Shown one piece after another: positions 40,047-49,200 of a DNA stretch of 64,000 nucleotides (its first letter is position 1; every line of letters begins with the position of its first letter). Below the pieces are notes generated by a model. It had not been told where the DNA came from and ran no database searches. It worked only from the letters and a program-made list of their open reading frames with translations. The stretch is taken from positions 1 to 64,000 of the forward strand of contig JAJFJV010000013.1 in the NCBI GenBank assembly GCA_021773635.1. The letters run 5' to 3'. The stretch is from Gammaproteobacteria bacterium (lineage in GTDB: Bacteria > Pseudomonadota > Gammaproteobacteria > HK1). A program made the translations under genes and the position numbers.

Positions 40047-41191
40047 TTCTGGCGAAGGTTCTTTTTTGGCTGTCTACATCTGCACTGCTGGCAACTTACA
40101 TACTTTACCCATTCAGCATGCCGGTCCTGGCGCGGCTGTTTGGTCGTAGCCACGTCACTGACAAAGCAACTCCCCGGGTCACCCTCGTCATTGCCGCCTA
40201 TAACGAGGCGTCGGTGATCCGTGAAAAGATAGAGAATGCGCTTGCCCTGGATTACCCGGGCGATCAGCTGGAAATTTTTGTTATCTCAGACGCTTCAGAC
40301 GATGGAACGGATGAAATTATCAATGAATATGCGGATAAGGGCGTCATTCTAAAGCGGCAGGAGCCACAAGGCGGAAAATCCAAGGGGCTGACTCGCTTCG
40401 TCCCTGAAGCGGGCGGTGACATCATCGTCTTTAGCGATGCCAACTCAATGTATGGCACCCAGGCAATTCGTCATCTGGTTTCTCATTTTGCAGATCCCGA
40501 AATCGGTTACGTGGTAGGTCACCAACGCTATTTCGAGGATCGGGATTCGACTGCCGCCGAGTCCGAAAGCACCTACTGGGGATTCGAAATTCAGCTGAAA
40601 ATTTGGGAAAGCAGCTTGAGTTCCGTTGTCGGTGCAGACGGCGCCATCTACGCCATACGCTCGGAATTGTTTTTCCCACTAAGTGATGAGGATATCAACG
40701 ACTTCGTAAACCCTCTGCAAATCGTGGCCAAAGGTTATCGGGGAGTCTTTGATGGAGAGGCATTTTGCCACGAGGAGGCCGCACCAAATTTCCAGGGGGA
40801 ATTCCGTAGAAAAGTGCGTATCGTCAATCGCGCCCTCCGTGGCCTTGGCCGTGTACCCGAAGTGCTCAACCCGCTAAAGACGGGCTGGTTTGCCTATCAA
40901 TTATTGCTCCACAAGGTGCTGAGGTGGTTCACACCGTTTTTCCTCATGGGCGCCTTTGCAGGTTCCCTGGGCGTCATCCTGAGCAGCGGAGAACCATTGT
41001 ATCGAATCGCCCTTTTTGCCCAACTCGCCTTTTATACACTTGCTGTCCTGCATCAGGTACCCGCCTTTGAAAAGCTGAAACCCGTCTACCTCGCCTACTT
41101 CTTTTGCCTTTCAAGCGTCGCCGCTTTGCTTGGCACGGTGGGGGTATTTAAGGGGAAAAAGCTGATTACGTGGAACCCGGAAAGGCAATGA
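40043..41191 (+). CDS. Family 2 glycosyltransferase with membrane segments, 382 aa
   Basis: GTG start overlaps the preceding stop. The GT-A domain shows TLVIAAYNEASVIREKI, ISDASDDGTDEI, and IVFSDANSMY with the metal-binding acidic residues. The segment VVGADGAIYAIR and the downstream EEAAPNFQGEFRRKVRI are typical of processive GT2 enzymes. Hydrophobic segments at the N-terminus (about 5-25) and the C-terminus (about 290-370) anchor it in the inner membrane. It could be the initiating or polymerising transferase; a specific sugar cannot be named. Confidence 0.88.
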   Translation: MILAKVLFWLSTSALLATYILYPFSMPVLARLFGRSHVTDKATPRVTLVIAAYNEASVIREKIENALALDYPGDQLEIFVISDASDDGTDEIINEYADKGVILKRQEPQGGKSKGLTRFVPEAGGDIIVFSDANSMYGTQAIRHLVSHFADPEIGYVVGHQRYFEDRDSTAAESESTYWGFEIQLKIWESSLSSVVGADGAIYAIRSELFFPLSDEDINDFVNPLQIVAKGYRGVFDGEAFCHEEAAPNFQGEFRRKVRIVNRALRGLGRVPEVLNPLKTGWFAYQLLLHKVLRWFTPFFLMGAFAGSLGVILSSGEPLYRIALFAQLAFYTLAVLHQVPAFEKLKPVYLAYFFCLSSVAALLGTVGVFKGKKLITWNPERQ

Positions 41192-42258
41192 CAGTAGAAA
41201 TCATAGAGCAGGTTAATCCGGCCATTAGGAAAGAAATTGCTACCTTCCTAAAATCAGCATCCCTGAAGGAAGGTGCCTGCGCCGAGCACGATCCCCGCTG
41301 GCTGCAAGTGTTATCTGATGCTTTAGGGCATCAACCCTTCATACTTGTCATCCGCACCGGAGATGATTCAGCCCAAATAGATGGCTTCCTGTCCCTGGTC
41401 CTAGTAAAAAGCACATTATTTGGACGTTTCCTCGTCGGTCTCCCCTACCTCAACCGGGCCGGTATAGCAGCCCGCGACACTGCAAGCGCTACGGAGTTGC
41501 TGCAGACCGCGGTCAAACTCGCCGACGAACTTGACGTGCAATACCTCGAGCTCCGCCACCATACCCTGGTACTCAATAATCCACTCGTAACACACACGCG
41601 AGAAGACAAGGTACGCATGGTACGGAAGCTACCGGATAGCCCGGAAACCCTGTTCAAGGAAGTCGGCCCAAAGATTCGCAATCAGGTACGCAAGGGAGAA
41701 AAGTCCGGATTGAACATCAAATGGGGTGCGGAGACACTACTGGACGATTTCTATACCGTATTCGCCACCAACATGCGCGATCTGGGAACCCCCGTGTATT
41801 CCCGCAAATTGTTCTCGGCCATATTCCACCATTTTCCGGAAGAATCAGAACTGGCAGTGGTCTATTCCGAACAACAACCCGTTGCTGGCGCATTGCTCAT
41901 CCACGACCAGCGGCTGGAAAAAATTACCCAGGTTCCCTCCGCGAGCAGCCTGCGCAACTTCAGCCATACCAACGCTAATATGTGGATGTATCACCAATTG
42001 CTACTGCGCGCGATGGAGCGAGGCAGTGTGCAATTTGACTTTGGCCGCTCCAGTGAAGGCTCCGGCACCTATCGCTTCAAGAAACAATGGGGCGCAGTGC
42101 CTCGTCCCACGGTCTGGCAGTATCACCTTCGCCGCGGAACACTGGATGCAGCCCGCCCGGATAACCCACGGATGCAAAGACGGATAGAAACCTGGAAAAA
42201 AATGCCGGTATGGCTTACCCGCCTCATCGGCCCGGGCATCGTCCGCGGCATCCCCTGA
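41188..42258 (+). CDS. FemAB-like XrtA/PEP-CTERM-associated protein, 356 aa
   Basis: ATG 41188 overlaps the previous stop (ATGA); the frame extends further back but that is shadow. The C-terminal FDFGRSSEGSGTYRFKKQWG motif is a hallmark of the FemAB/GNAT-fold family in PEP-CTERM systems, and VRKGEKSGLNIKWG in the middle fits. FemAB-fold proteins transfer aminoacyl or acyl groups to cell-surface precursors; the acceptor here is unknown but probably the exopolysaccharide. Membrane segments are absent, so it should be cytoplasmic. Confidence 0.85.
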   Translation: MTVEIIEQVNPAIRKEIATFLKSASLKEGACAEHDPRWLQVLSDALGHQPFILVIRTGDDSAQIDGFLSLVLVKSTLFGRFLVGLPYLNRAGIAARDTASATELLQTAVKLADELDVQYLELRHHTLVLNNPLVTHTREDKVRMVRKLPDSPETLFKEVGPKIRNQVRKGEKSGLNIKWGAETLLDDFYTVFATNMRDLGTPVYSRKLFSAIFHHFPEESELAVVYSEQQPVAGALLIHDQRLEKITQVPSASSLRNFSHTNANMWMYHQLLLRAMERGSVQFDFGRSSEGSGTYRFKKQWGAVPRPTVWQYHLRRGTLDAARPDNPRMQRRIETWKKMPVWLTRLIGPGIVRGIP

Positions 42259-42276
42259 ACACTCATGGATAATCTA

Positions 42277-42447
42277 GTAGGGCGCACCGCTCTCCGGCAT
42301 CCATGCCGTCGCGGCATAAGTACATCCATGTACAAAACCATGTGCGCCGCACAACAAAGATCCCGACCACAACACGGTGGACATGGTTTTGGCCAAGGAT
42401 GGCCTTATGTCGCAGAGCACAGGACGTGCGGGAGCGGTCCACCCTAC
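42277..42447. repeat. MITE-like element with terminal inverted repeats, 171 bases
   Basis: The ends are inverted: GTAGGGCGCACCGCTCTC at 42277-42294 and, reversed, GTAGGGTGGACCGCTCCC at 42447-42430. Inside are palindromes TGCCG-TCG-CGGCA and GTACAT-CC-ATGTAC and a perfect 11-base inverted repeat (CAAAACCATGT 42333-42343, ACATGGTTTTG 42381-42391). No coding capacity. The GTAGGG core also forms the repeat at 2911-2970 in the prophage. It sits between the FemAB-like and dehydrogenase genes and may modulate the transcript. Confidence 0.7.
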
Positions 42448-42497
42448 AAAACCACACCCTCTCAGGCAGTGCGGTTCCAATCAGGGAGTAATACCCA

Positions 42498-43826
42498 GTG
42501 AAAGTCTCAATTTTCGGTCTTGGTTACGTAGGCTGCGTATCGGCGGCCTGTCTGGCACGGCAAGGACACACCGTAATCGGCGTGGACGTCAACGAATTCA
42601 AGGTAAAGCTGCTCGCTGAAGGCAAAAGCCCCATCGTCGAAGACCAGCTTGAAGATATCCTCAAGGAAGTCACGGGTGGCAATGCAAAAGGTCCCGGTTC
42701 GCTACGCACCACAACGAATGCCACCGAAGCGATACAGGCAACCGAGATCTCGCTGCTCTGCGTACCCACCCCCAGTAATGACAACGGCAGCCTCAACCTC
42801 GACTTCGTACGCCGTTGCGCGCAACAGATTGGTGAGTGTCTGAAAGACAAATCTGACTACCACGTGGTGGTCGTACGCAGCACGATGCTGCCGGGTTCAG
42901 TTGAAACAGTGGTCATCCCGGAACTGGAGGCGGCCTCCGGCAAGACCATGGGCTCTGACTTCGGGGTCGCTATCAACCCGGAATTCCTGCGCGAAAGTAC
43001 GTCAGTGCAGGACTTCTACAATCCTTCTGTCACCGTCATCGGTGCCAACGATGAACACAGCGGCAAGACCGTCGCCAAACTCTACCCCTTTCTCGATGCC
43101 CCGCTGGTACACACGGATCTCCGCACCGCGGAAATGGTGAAATACAGTTGCAATGCCTTCCACGCCCTCAAGGTCAGCTTTGCCAACGAGATTGGCGCCA
43201 TCTGCAAAGGCTCCGGCATCGACAGCCACAAGGTTATGGAGATCTTTTGCATGGATCGGAAACTGAATCTCTCACCTTATTACCTGAAGCCCGGCTTCGC
43301 CTTCGGTGGTTCATGTTTACCCAAAGACCTGCGGGCACTGACCTATCTGGCGCGCCAAAATGACGTGGAAACCCAGATCCTGAGCGCCATCCTGCCCAGC
43401 AACGACACCCACCTGGGGCGAGCCGTCCACTGGGTTCTGCACTCCGGAAAGAGGAAGGTCGGGCTATTGGGACTCAGCTTCAAGCCGGGCACCGACGACC
43501 TGCGGGAATCTCCCATGGTCCGGCTGGCGGAGAGCCTTATCGGCAAGGGTTATGAGCTGCGTATCTACGACAAGAACGTCAGTCTCTCGCAGCTCATCGG
43601 CGCCAACAAGGCCTATATCGAAAAACAGATTCCGCACATATCAAAGCTGATGAGTGGTGACCTTCAGCAGGTTATTGATGACTCCGAACTGCTGGTGGTA
43701 GGCAATAATGACCCGGACTTCCATGGTCTCCTTGACGGCACCTGCAAAACACCGGTTTTCGACCTGGCACGGTTGCCAAACGAAGAGGCCACGTTCCCCG
43801 AAAATTACGAGGGCCTGTGCTGGTAA
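42498..43826 (+). CDS. algD: Nucleotide-sugar dehydrogenase, AlgD/GDP-mannose 6-dehydrogenase type, 442 aa
   Basis: GTG start with GGGAG nine bases upstream. NAD-binding GLGYVGCV (7-14), INPEFLREST and catalytic GGSCLPKDLRALTY (Cys273) are conserved. Extended motifs such as KVGLLGLSFKPGTDDLRESP and GKGYELRIYDKNV closely follow AlgD of Pseudomonas, so GDP-mannose to GDP-mannuronate is the best guess. No other alginate gene is near; a UDP-sugar specificity is the alternative. It would supply a uronic acid for the exopolysaccharide. Confidence 0.87.
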   Translation: MKVSIFGLGYVGCVSAACLARQGHTVIGVDVNEFKVKLLAEGKSPIVEDQLEDILKEVTGGNAKGPGSLRTTTNATEAIQATEISLLCVPTPSNDNGSLNLDFVRRCAQQIGECLKDKSDYHVVVVRSTMLPGSVETVVIPELEAASGKTMGSDFGVAINPEFLRESTSVQDFYNPSVTVIGANDEHSGKTVAKLYPFLDAPLVHTDLRTAEMVKYSCNAFHALKVSFANEIGAICKGSGIDSHKVMEIFCMDRKLNLSPYYLKPGFAFGGSCLPKDLRALTYLARQNDVETQILSAILPSNDTHLGRAVHWVLHSGKRKVGLLGLSFKPGTDDLRESPMVRLAESLIGKGYELRIYDKNVSLSQLIGANKAYIEKQIPHISKLMSGDLQQVIDDSELLVVGNNDPDFHGLLDGTCKTPVFDLARLPNEEATFPENYEGLCW

Positions 43827-43951
43827 TTGGTCAACCGGGCAACGGCTTCATCCCGCGCTGCTTGTTGGCATTATTGGCGCGGACTAAACTCTAGCGCAAC
43901 GATTCCAACGAACCATTGAAAAATCGGTTCAAACCCCAGGCTCAGGCACCC

Positions 43952-44206
43952 ATGACTCTCATCAATAGAACCATCGGACAACGGAAATCCTGCCTGGAGC
44001 GGGTATCCTTAGAGCCACGCCCTCCGAGCGAAGATTCAATCCGGTGGATCGCCGACATGGCCAAACATTCCTGCTTCCGCGCCCCTAAAGGAATCTTCCG
44101 TTATCGTAACCACGAAGAGGCCAACCGGGACTGGGAGAAATGGGAACTGGACTCCATCAGGGCAGCTAAAAATGGCGACGTTCACACGACCCGCAACCTG
44201 GGATGA
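43952..44206 (+). CDS. Possible antitoxin of nucleotidyltransferase pair, about 84 aa
   Basis: The start is unclear: ATG 43952 (MTLINRTIGQ) or TTG 43916. The product is hydrophilic, with a C-terminal FRYRNHEEANRDWEKWELD segment that I associate with small genes preceding nucleotidyltransferases. It overlaps the nucleotidyltransferase gene by 35 bases, so the two are co-translated. A cognate antitoxin or partner role is likely, but no direct motif proves it. Confidence 0.6.
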   Translation: MTLINRTIGQRKSCLERVSLEPRPPSEDSIRWIADMAKHSCFRAPKGIFRYRNHEEANRDWEKWELDSIRAAKNGDVHTTRNLG

Positions 44207-44675
44207 TGTACTCCGGGTTGCCAAGCTATTAAACAAACACAAAGTCCGCTTTGTTCTGGTTGGTGGCTATGCACTTTACGCTCATGGCATCGAGCGTCTG
44301 ACGGCGGATATTGATATTGCGGTCGATCCCAGCCCCGCCAACTCAAAAAACTGGATTCTGGCCTTGGCTGAGCTACCCGACCGGGCAACAGCGGAATTGT
44401 TGAAAGAAAATGATCCCTTTGGCGGCGATTATTCGCACGCAATCCGTATCAACGACGAATTTACCATCGACATCATGCCTTCAGTCGCTGGAATTCCCTT
44501 CGAGCAACTCGCTTCCAATTCAGAGCCACTTATAGTCAACGGGATTGAATTTCCGCTGCTGAGTCTACACAAGCTATTGGATACCAAGCAGGGGCACCGG
44601 CCCAAAGACAGAGCAGATGCTGAGCGTATCCGTGAAATATTGGATATGCTCGAAAAGCCGGAGCCTACTACTTGA
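44172..44675 (+). CDS. AbiEii/MNT-like nucleotidyltransferase, possible toxin, 167 aa
   Basis: The N-terminus has the nucleotidyltransferase motif VLVGGYALYAHG (GG 31-32) followed by TADIDIAV (Asp46 and Asp48), the metal-binding pair of minimal nucleotidyltransferases. A third acidic residue is in the FTIDIMPSV segment. Length and features fit toxins that nucleotidylate tRNA or proteins (MenT/AbiEii relatives). Together with the overlapping upstream gene it forms a candidate toxin-antitoxin unit inside the EPS locus. It could also have a housekeeping role. Confidence 0.72.
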   Translation: MATFTRPATWDDVLRVAKLLNKHKVRFVLVGGYALYAHGIERLTADIDIAVDPSPANSKNWILALAELPDRATAELLKENDPFGGDYSHAIRINDEFTIDIMPSVAGIPFEQLASNSEPLIVNGIEFPLLSLHKLLDTKQGHRPKDRADAERIREILDMLEKPEPTT

Positions 44676-45030
44676 TACTGCCGCAGGCTTTCCGGTTATT
44701 TAACGTGGACCATATTATTTTTCCGTCATTCTCGCGGGCGCGGGACAACAGCGCGCAGTGCGTTGAACGCCCAAAGGGCGGCCCCAAGGGTGAGCGAAGT
44801 GAATAATCCAGAGCAGCAATGAGACGCACACCAATCCACACCCATCTCCCGAGGACCAACCGAGCAGTTCGACCCGGCGGCCGAAGAGTCTAACCATGCG
44901 CATTCTCTTCATTCTTTCCCCGTCATTCCTGCGAAAGCAGGAATCCAGAGCGTAAATGAGTTGTACATCAGCCCATGGCCTTCTCACCAAAGCTGAACAC
45001 TTAAACCAAATCAATTAGAAATCACTACCC
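44676..45030. repeat. Intergenic stretch with REP-like hairpin repeats
   Basis: The 355-base gap contains a CGTCATTCCTGC-GAAA-GCAGGAATCCAG unit (44921-44948), whose arms ATTCCTGC (44925-44932) and GCAGGAAT (44937-44944) form a GAAA tetraloop hairpin. A second, degenerate unit (about 44717-44815, CCGTCATTCTCGCGG to AATCCAGAG) precedes it. They belong to the same family as 31702-31788 and 32828-32993. No gene or terminator is seen. Confidence 0.65.
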
Positions 45031-46233
45031 ATGCGCATCCTCTTCCTCTCTCAACGCTTCCTCATGCCCATGGACACCGGCGGCAAGATCCGCACCGGTA
45101 ACATCCTAAAACACTTGTCCCGCGACAACGAAATCACCCTCATCTCCAACGTCGAGGAGCCCAAAGACACCCCTTATCTCCCGGAGATGAAAAACTTCTG
45201 CTCGCGCTTCATCCAGGTACCCTGGAAAGAGGCCTCCAGAAACCATCCCCTGTTCTATCTGCGCCTGTTACTCCAATGCCTGTCGCCCAACCCGGTCAGC
45301 CCCCTGAACGATTACTCCAATGCCTTACGCTCCGCAGTCGAACAGGAAGCAGCCACCGGAAACTACGACATCGCCATCTGCGACTTCGCCCAGTCAGCCC
45401 TCATGTTTCACAACATTAAAGGCCTGCCTACCCTGCTCTTCCAGCACAACGTCGAATCCATGATCCCCAAGCGTCATTATCTGCAGGCCGGCAATCCACT
45501 CGCCCGCCTATTCTGGTGGCTGCAATGGAAAAAATGGCTGGCCTACGAGGGAAAGGAGATGGCCCGATTCACTCGCGTCATCGCCGTCTCCGAGACCGAC
45601 TGCGACACCTACCGCGAGCTATACGGCTCCGAACACGTAGACACCATCCCCACCGGCACCGATATAGACTTCTTCGCCCCTCAACCCGGCAAGGAAGAAA
45701 AGAACCTTCTGGTCTTCTGCGGTTCCATGGACTGGCTGCCCAATCAGGATGCAGTGGAATTCTTTGCTACCGAGGTATTGCCGGAAATACGAAAATCATC
45801 ACCCGATGCCCACTTTCTTATTGTGGGACGCAATCCACCCTCATCCCTTGTTGAAAAGTTGGCCAAAGAAAACGAAGTAACCTTCACCGGCTGGGTAGAA
45901 GACACCCGTCCATACCTTGCCAGAGCTGCGATAGTAGTTGTCCCTATACGTATTGGTGGTGGAACACGCATGAAAATTTACGAGGCGATGGCCATGGGGA
46001 AGGTCGTCGTATCAACCCACATCGGTGCCGAGGGATTAGGATTGAAGGATGGGGAGACGATTGCATACGGTGACAGTGCCCGGATGCTGACAGAACAAAT
46101 CAGCGCCCTCCTTCAAAACCAAAAAGACAGAACCACTCTTGGTGATGCCGGAAGGCGGCTGGTGGAAAAGCATTATTCATGGCAACGCGTCGCCATAAGT
46201 TTTAAGGAAAATTGCCTCAGAACAGTCTCGTAA
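45031..46233 (+). CDS. Family 4 glycosyltransferase, 400 aa
   Basis: A GT-B fold enzyme: N-terminal MRILFLSQRFLMPMDTGGKI, C-terminal nucleotide-sugar region with PIRIGGGTRMKIYEAMAMG and the preceding GWVEDTRPYLARA (GT4 signature). It resembles glycosyltransferases annotated with EpsH1/exosortase loci. It adds a hexose or related sugar to the repeat unit; donor and acceptor cannot be read from sequence. Starts ATG 45031 after a repeat-containing spacer and so may have its own promoter. Confidence 0.85.
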   Translation: MRILFLSQRFLMPMDTGGKIRTGNILKHLSRDNEITLISNVEEPKDTPYLPEMKNFCSRFIQVPWKEASRNHPLFYLRLLLQCLSPNPVSPLNDYSNALRSAVEQEAATGNYDIAICDFAQSALMFHNIKGLPTLLFQHNVESMIPKRHYLQAGNPLARLFWWLQWKKWLAYEGKEMARFTRVIAVSETDCDTYRELYGSEHVDTIPTGTDIDFFAPQPGKEEKNLLVFCGSMDWLPNQDAVEFFATEVLPEIRKSSPDAHFLIVGRNPPSSLVEKLAKENEVTFTGWVEDTRPYLARAAIVVVPIRIGGGTRMKIYEAMAMGKVVVSTHIGAEGLGLKDGETIAYGDSARMLTEQISALLQNQKDRTTLGDAGRRLVEKHYSWQRVAISFKENCLRTVS

Positions 46234-46299
46234 CCACCTGTCCACAACAAAGATAATCGACCCTCTCACATCTCGATCCAGATACCACTGAATAAACCT

Positions 46300-47481
46300 A
46301 TGCCATCACATAAATCTTGCGGCGCTCAAGCCAACCCAAAGAAACATCGCGAGGTTGCCCTGAGTGTCCCCGCCACCGGAGATGAGGAGTGGCAAGCACT
46401 CCGCGCACCTATCGAATCTGGCTGGCTCACCCAGGGCCCAAGGGTCGCGGAGTTTGAGAAAGGCTTTTCTGCCCGTCATGGCGTCGCACATGCCATAGCA
46501 ACCACCAGCGGAACAACGGCACTACATCTCGCCCTCGCAGCACTCGGTATCGGGCCGGGAGATGAAGTCATCGTGCCCGCTTTTACATGGGTTGCTACAG
46601 CGAACGTCGTACTCTATACCGGAGCTACCCCAATCTTTGTAGATGTCCGCAGCGATACCTACAACCTTGATATTGATGCGGTTGCCCAACTGGTTACTAA
46701 GCGAACCAGGGCAGTGATTGCAGTCCATCTATTTGGTCTCTGCGCTGATATCGATGCACTGAAAAGAATTCTTCCCGACAACGTGAGCATCATAGAAGAT
46801 GCAGCCTGCGCGGCAGGATCTGCCTATAAGGGAAAGGCGCCAGGCGGGCTCGGAACCCTTGGTTGTTTCAGCTTTCATCCGCGCAAATCCATTACCACTG
46901 GTGAAGGGGGAATGCTTACCACTAACGATCCGGTTCTGGCGGAACGTGCCGCGGCGCTGCGAAGTCATGGGGCCACCCTATCCGATGAGGCCCGCCGCCA
47001 CGGCCCTGCCCCTCACAGAATGCCGGATATCAATATGCTTGGCTTCAACTATCGTATGAGTGATTTGCAGGCAGCGGTGGGCGTAGTACAGCTAACCAAA
47101 CTCGACGAGTTCATCGATGAGCGTAATCACTGGGCAAAGTGGTATCACGATAAGCTGGCCGATCTAAGATGGCTTAAACTTCCCCATGTCCCCGAGAATT
47201 CCCGGCATGCATGGCAAGCCTTCGTGACCATTGTTGACGAGACCATCTCGCCGCTACCCCGCAACGCAATCATGGAAATGTTACAGAAACGAGGAATCGG
47301 CACCCGCCCGGGAACGCATGCTGTTACTGACCTGGGGTACTACCGCGACACACACGGGATTCAGGCCGGGGAATATCCGGTAGCCAGCTATCTCGACCAG
47401 TGTTCCATGGCCATTCCTTTACACAATAGAATGAGCGACGCTGATTACCAGCACGTAGCCCAAGCGTTACACGACTTGTGA
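46300..47481 (+). CDS. DegT/DnrJ-type sugar aminotransferase, 393 aa
   Basis: A PLP-dependent aminotransferase with [35 protein letters not shown] and [16 protein letters not shown] (PLP Lys196). It transfers an amino group to a keto-sugar nucleotide. The next gene is an epimerase/dehydratase, which would generate the keto-sugar, so the two probably work together in making an amino sugar for the polysaccharide. Full length. Confidence 0.88.
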   Translation: MPSHKSCGAQANPKKHREVALSVPATGDEEWQALRAPIESGWLTQGPRVAEFEKGFSARHGVAHAIATTSGTTALHLALAALGIGPGDEVIVPAFTWVATANVVLYTGATPIFVDVRSDTYNLDIDAVAQLVTKRTRAVIAVHLFGLCADIDALKRILPDNVSIIEDAACAAGSAYKGKAPGGLGTLGCFSFHPRKSITTGEGGMLTTNDPVLAERAAALRSHGATLSDEARRHGPAPHRMPDINMLGFNYRMSDLQAAVGVVQLTKLDEFIDERNHWAKWYHDKLADLRWLKLPHVPENSRHAWQAFVTIVDETISPLPRNAIMEMLQKRGIGTRPGTHAVTDLGYYRDTHGIQAGEYPVASYLDQCSMAIPLHNRMSDADYQHVAQALHDL

Positions 47482-47522
47482 TCACACTGACCCACGTTAT
47501 TCCTAAATCAAGGAAAACTAGC

Positions 47523-48485
47523 ATGCTGAAAGGCAAACGTATCTTTATCACTGGTGGCGCAGGCTTCATCGGCTCTACCGTTGCCGGAAAACTCCTGGCG
47601 GACAATAAAATCACCTTGTACGACAGCCTCCGCCGAAACTCGCTCAAGGATCGGGATTTCCGGGATCATCCAAATCTCGAACTCATTGAGGGGGATATCC
47701 TGAATGCCGAGGCTCTGGAAAAAGTATTGCTTGAGGTCAATCCGACCCATGTGATTCATGCCGCGGCGATAGCCGGAATTGATACGGTTATTAAAAGCCC
47801 GGTCACAACACTACGCGTCAACATGCTGGGCACAGCCAATGTGCTGGAGGCCGCCGCCAAACTCAGCAATCTGGAGCGGATCATTTGCTTCTCCACCAGT
47901 GAGGTTTTCGGACAGCAGGCTTTACAGTCCAGCGAAACATCACAGGCCGTCATTGGCACCGTTGGAGTTGCACGCTGGACCTACGCCGTCTCCAAACTTG
48001 CTGATGAACATCTTGCCGTTGCCTACCATGCCGAGCTGGGCATGCCCACGGTGGTAGTGCGCCCCTTTAATGTCTATGGCCCCGGGCAAGTGGGCGAAGG
48101 AGCACTCTCTACCTTTATTCAACGTGCGCTCAAAAACGAGGATATCGAGATTCACGGCAACGGCACTCAAATTCGCGCGTGGTGTTACGTGGAGGACATG
48201 GTACGCGGCCTTCTCCTTTGCCTGGAGCATCCAAAAGCCATTGGTGAGACCTTTAATATCGGAAACGAGAGAGCTGTTGTTACTATCTACGGCTTGGCAA
48301 ATACAGTTATTCGAACGCTTGGATCGAAATCCAAAATATCATTTGTACAAAAGGGTTATGCAGATGTTGAACTGAGAATCCCCAATGTAGATAAGGCGCA
48401 AACGTTACTCAACTTCACCGCCCACGTCGAGCTAGAAGAAGGAATAGCTTCCACTGCCGAGTACGTTCGTAATTTAAACCCATGA
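47523..48485 (+). CDS. NAD-dependent nucleotide-sugar epimerase/dehydratase, 320 aa
   Basis: ATG 47523 is preceded by AAGGA; the open frame before it is unlikely to be used. NAD-binding [17 protein letters not shown] is followed by the sequence RWTYAVSKL, which contains the YxxxK catalytic pair. The segment [16 protein letters not shown] is typical of extended SDR sugar epimerases. The specific reaction (4,6-dehydratase or epimerase) is not certain. Its stop overlaps the start of the NeuD-like gene. Confidence 0.83.
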   Translation: MLKGKRIFITGGAGFIGSTVAGKLLADNKITLYDSLRRNSLKDRDFRDHPNLELIEGDILNAEALEKVLLEVNPTHVIHAAAIAGIDTVIKSPVTTLRVNMLGTANVLEAAAKLSNLERIICFSTSEVFGQQALQSSETSQAVIGTVGVARWTYAVSKLADEHLAVAYHAELGMPTVVVRPFNVYGPGQVGEGALSTFIQRALKNEDIEIHGNGTQIRAWCYVEDMVRGLLLCLEHPKAIGETFNIGNERAVVTIYGLANTVIRTLGSKSKISFVQKGYADVELRIPNVDKAQTLLNFTAHVELEEGIASTAEYVRNLNP

Positions 48486-49183
48486 ACCCAAGCAATCTCC
48501 AAGATTCCGTTAGCATTGTAGTCATTGGTGCTGGAGCACAGGGACGCGTTTCTGCTGCTACGCTACAGGCAGCGGGACGACACATCATTGGCTTTTTTGA
48601 TGACAATCCCACACTTCATAACACTCGCATATGTGATATACCTGTGCTTGGAGGCATATCCACTTTATTATCTCCTGTCGCGGAGATAAGAACACAAACA
48701 GAAGCTTTTATTGGAGTAGGCAGCAATCCCGCAAGACGACAAATTGCAGAATCACTTCGTGCCGCAGGCGTAACACTAACCAATGCTATACATCCATCTG
48801 CAGTACTTGCCGCTACTACTAATATGGGAACAGGAATATTTATCGGGCCAGGCGCGATTGTAGTCACTGGCTGTACGTTAGAGAATGATACTGTTATCAA
48901 TTCGTCCGTCTCTCTCGACCATGATTCGACTATAGAATACGGTGCCTACCTCGCGCCCGGTGTATGTACAGCGGGAAAGGTAGCAATCGGGCGTAATGCG
49001 TTTATTGGAGTTGGTTCCGTTCTTGGACCTGGAGTACGAATTGGGGAACAAACTGTAATTGGAGCGGGCTCTCTCGTGTTATCTGATATACCTCCTGGAG
49101 TCATTGCATATGGCAAACCAGCCCAGGTTCGACGGAAGCTTAATGATGCCGAAGATTGGCAAAAGATCCTTATTGGTCGTTAA
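48482..49183 (+). CDS. NeuD/PglD-like sugar acetyltransferase, 233 aa
   Basis: The N-terminal Rossmann half has [21 protein letters not shown], and the C-terminal half is a left-handed beta-helix with hexapeptide repeats ([33 protein letters not shown]). This layout is that of NeuD/PglD acetyltransferases, which N-acetylate an amino sugar nucleotide using acetyl-CoA. It follows an aminotransferase and epimerase. From here A+T content rises noticeably. Confidence 0.85.
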   Translation: MNPSNLQDSVSIVVIGAGAQGRVSAATLQAAGRHIIGFFDDNPTLHNTRICDIPVLGGISTLLSPVAEIRTQTEAFIGVGSNPARRQIAESLRAAGVTLTNAIHPSAVLAATTNMGTGIFIGPGAIVVTGCTLENDTVINSSVSLDHDSTIEYGAYLAPGVCTAGKVAIGRNAFIGVGSVLGPGVRIGEQTVIGAGSLVLSDIPPGVIAYGKPAQVRRKLNDAEDWQKILIGR

Positions 49184-49200
49184 CTTAAGATTCTATTTCA

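Noticed and set aside
42265-42501. Several small ORFs in the MITE-like element
   Set aside because: They overlap palindromes in both strands and have no coding character.
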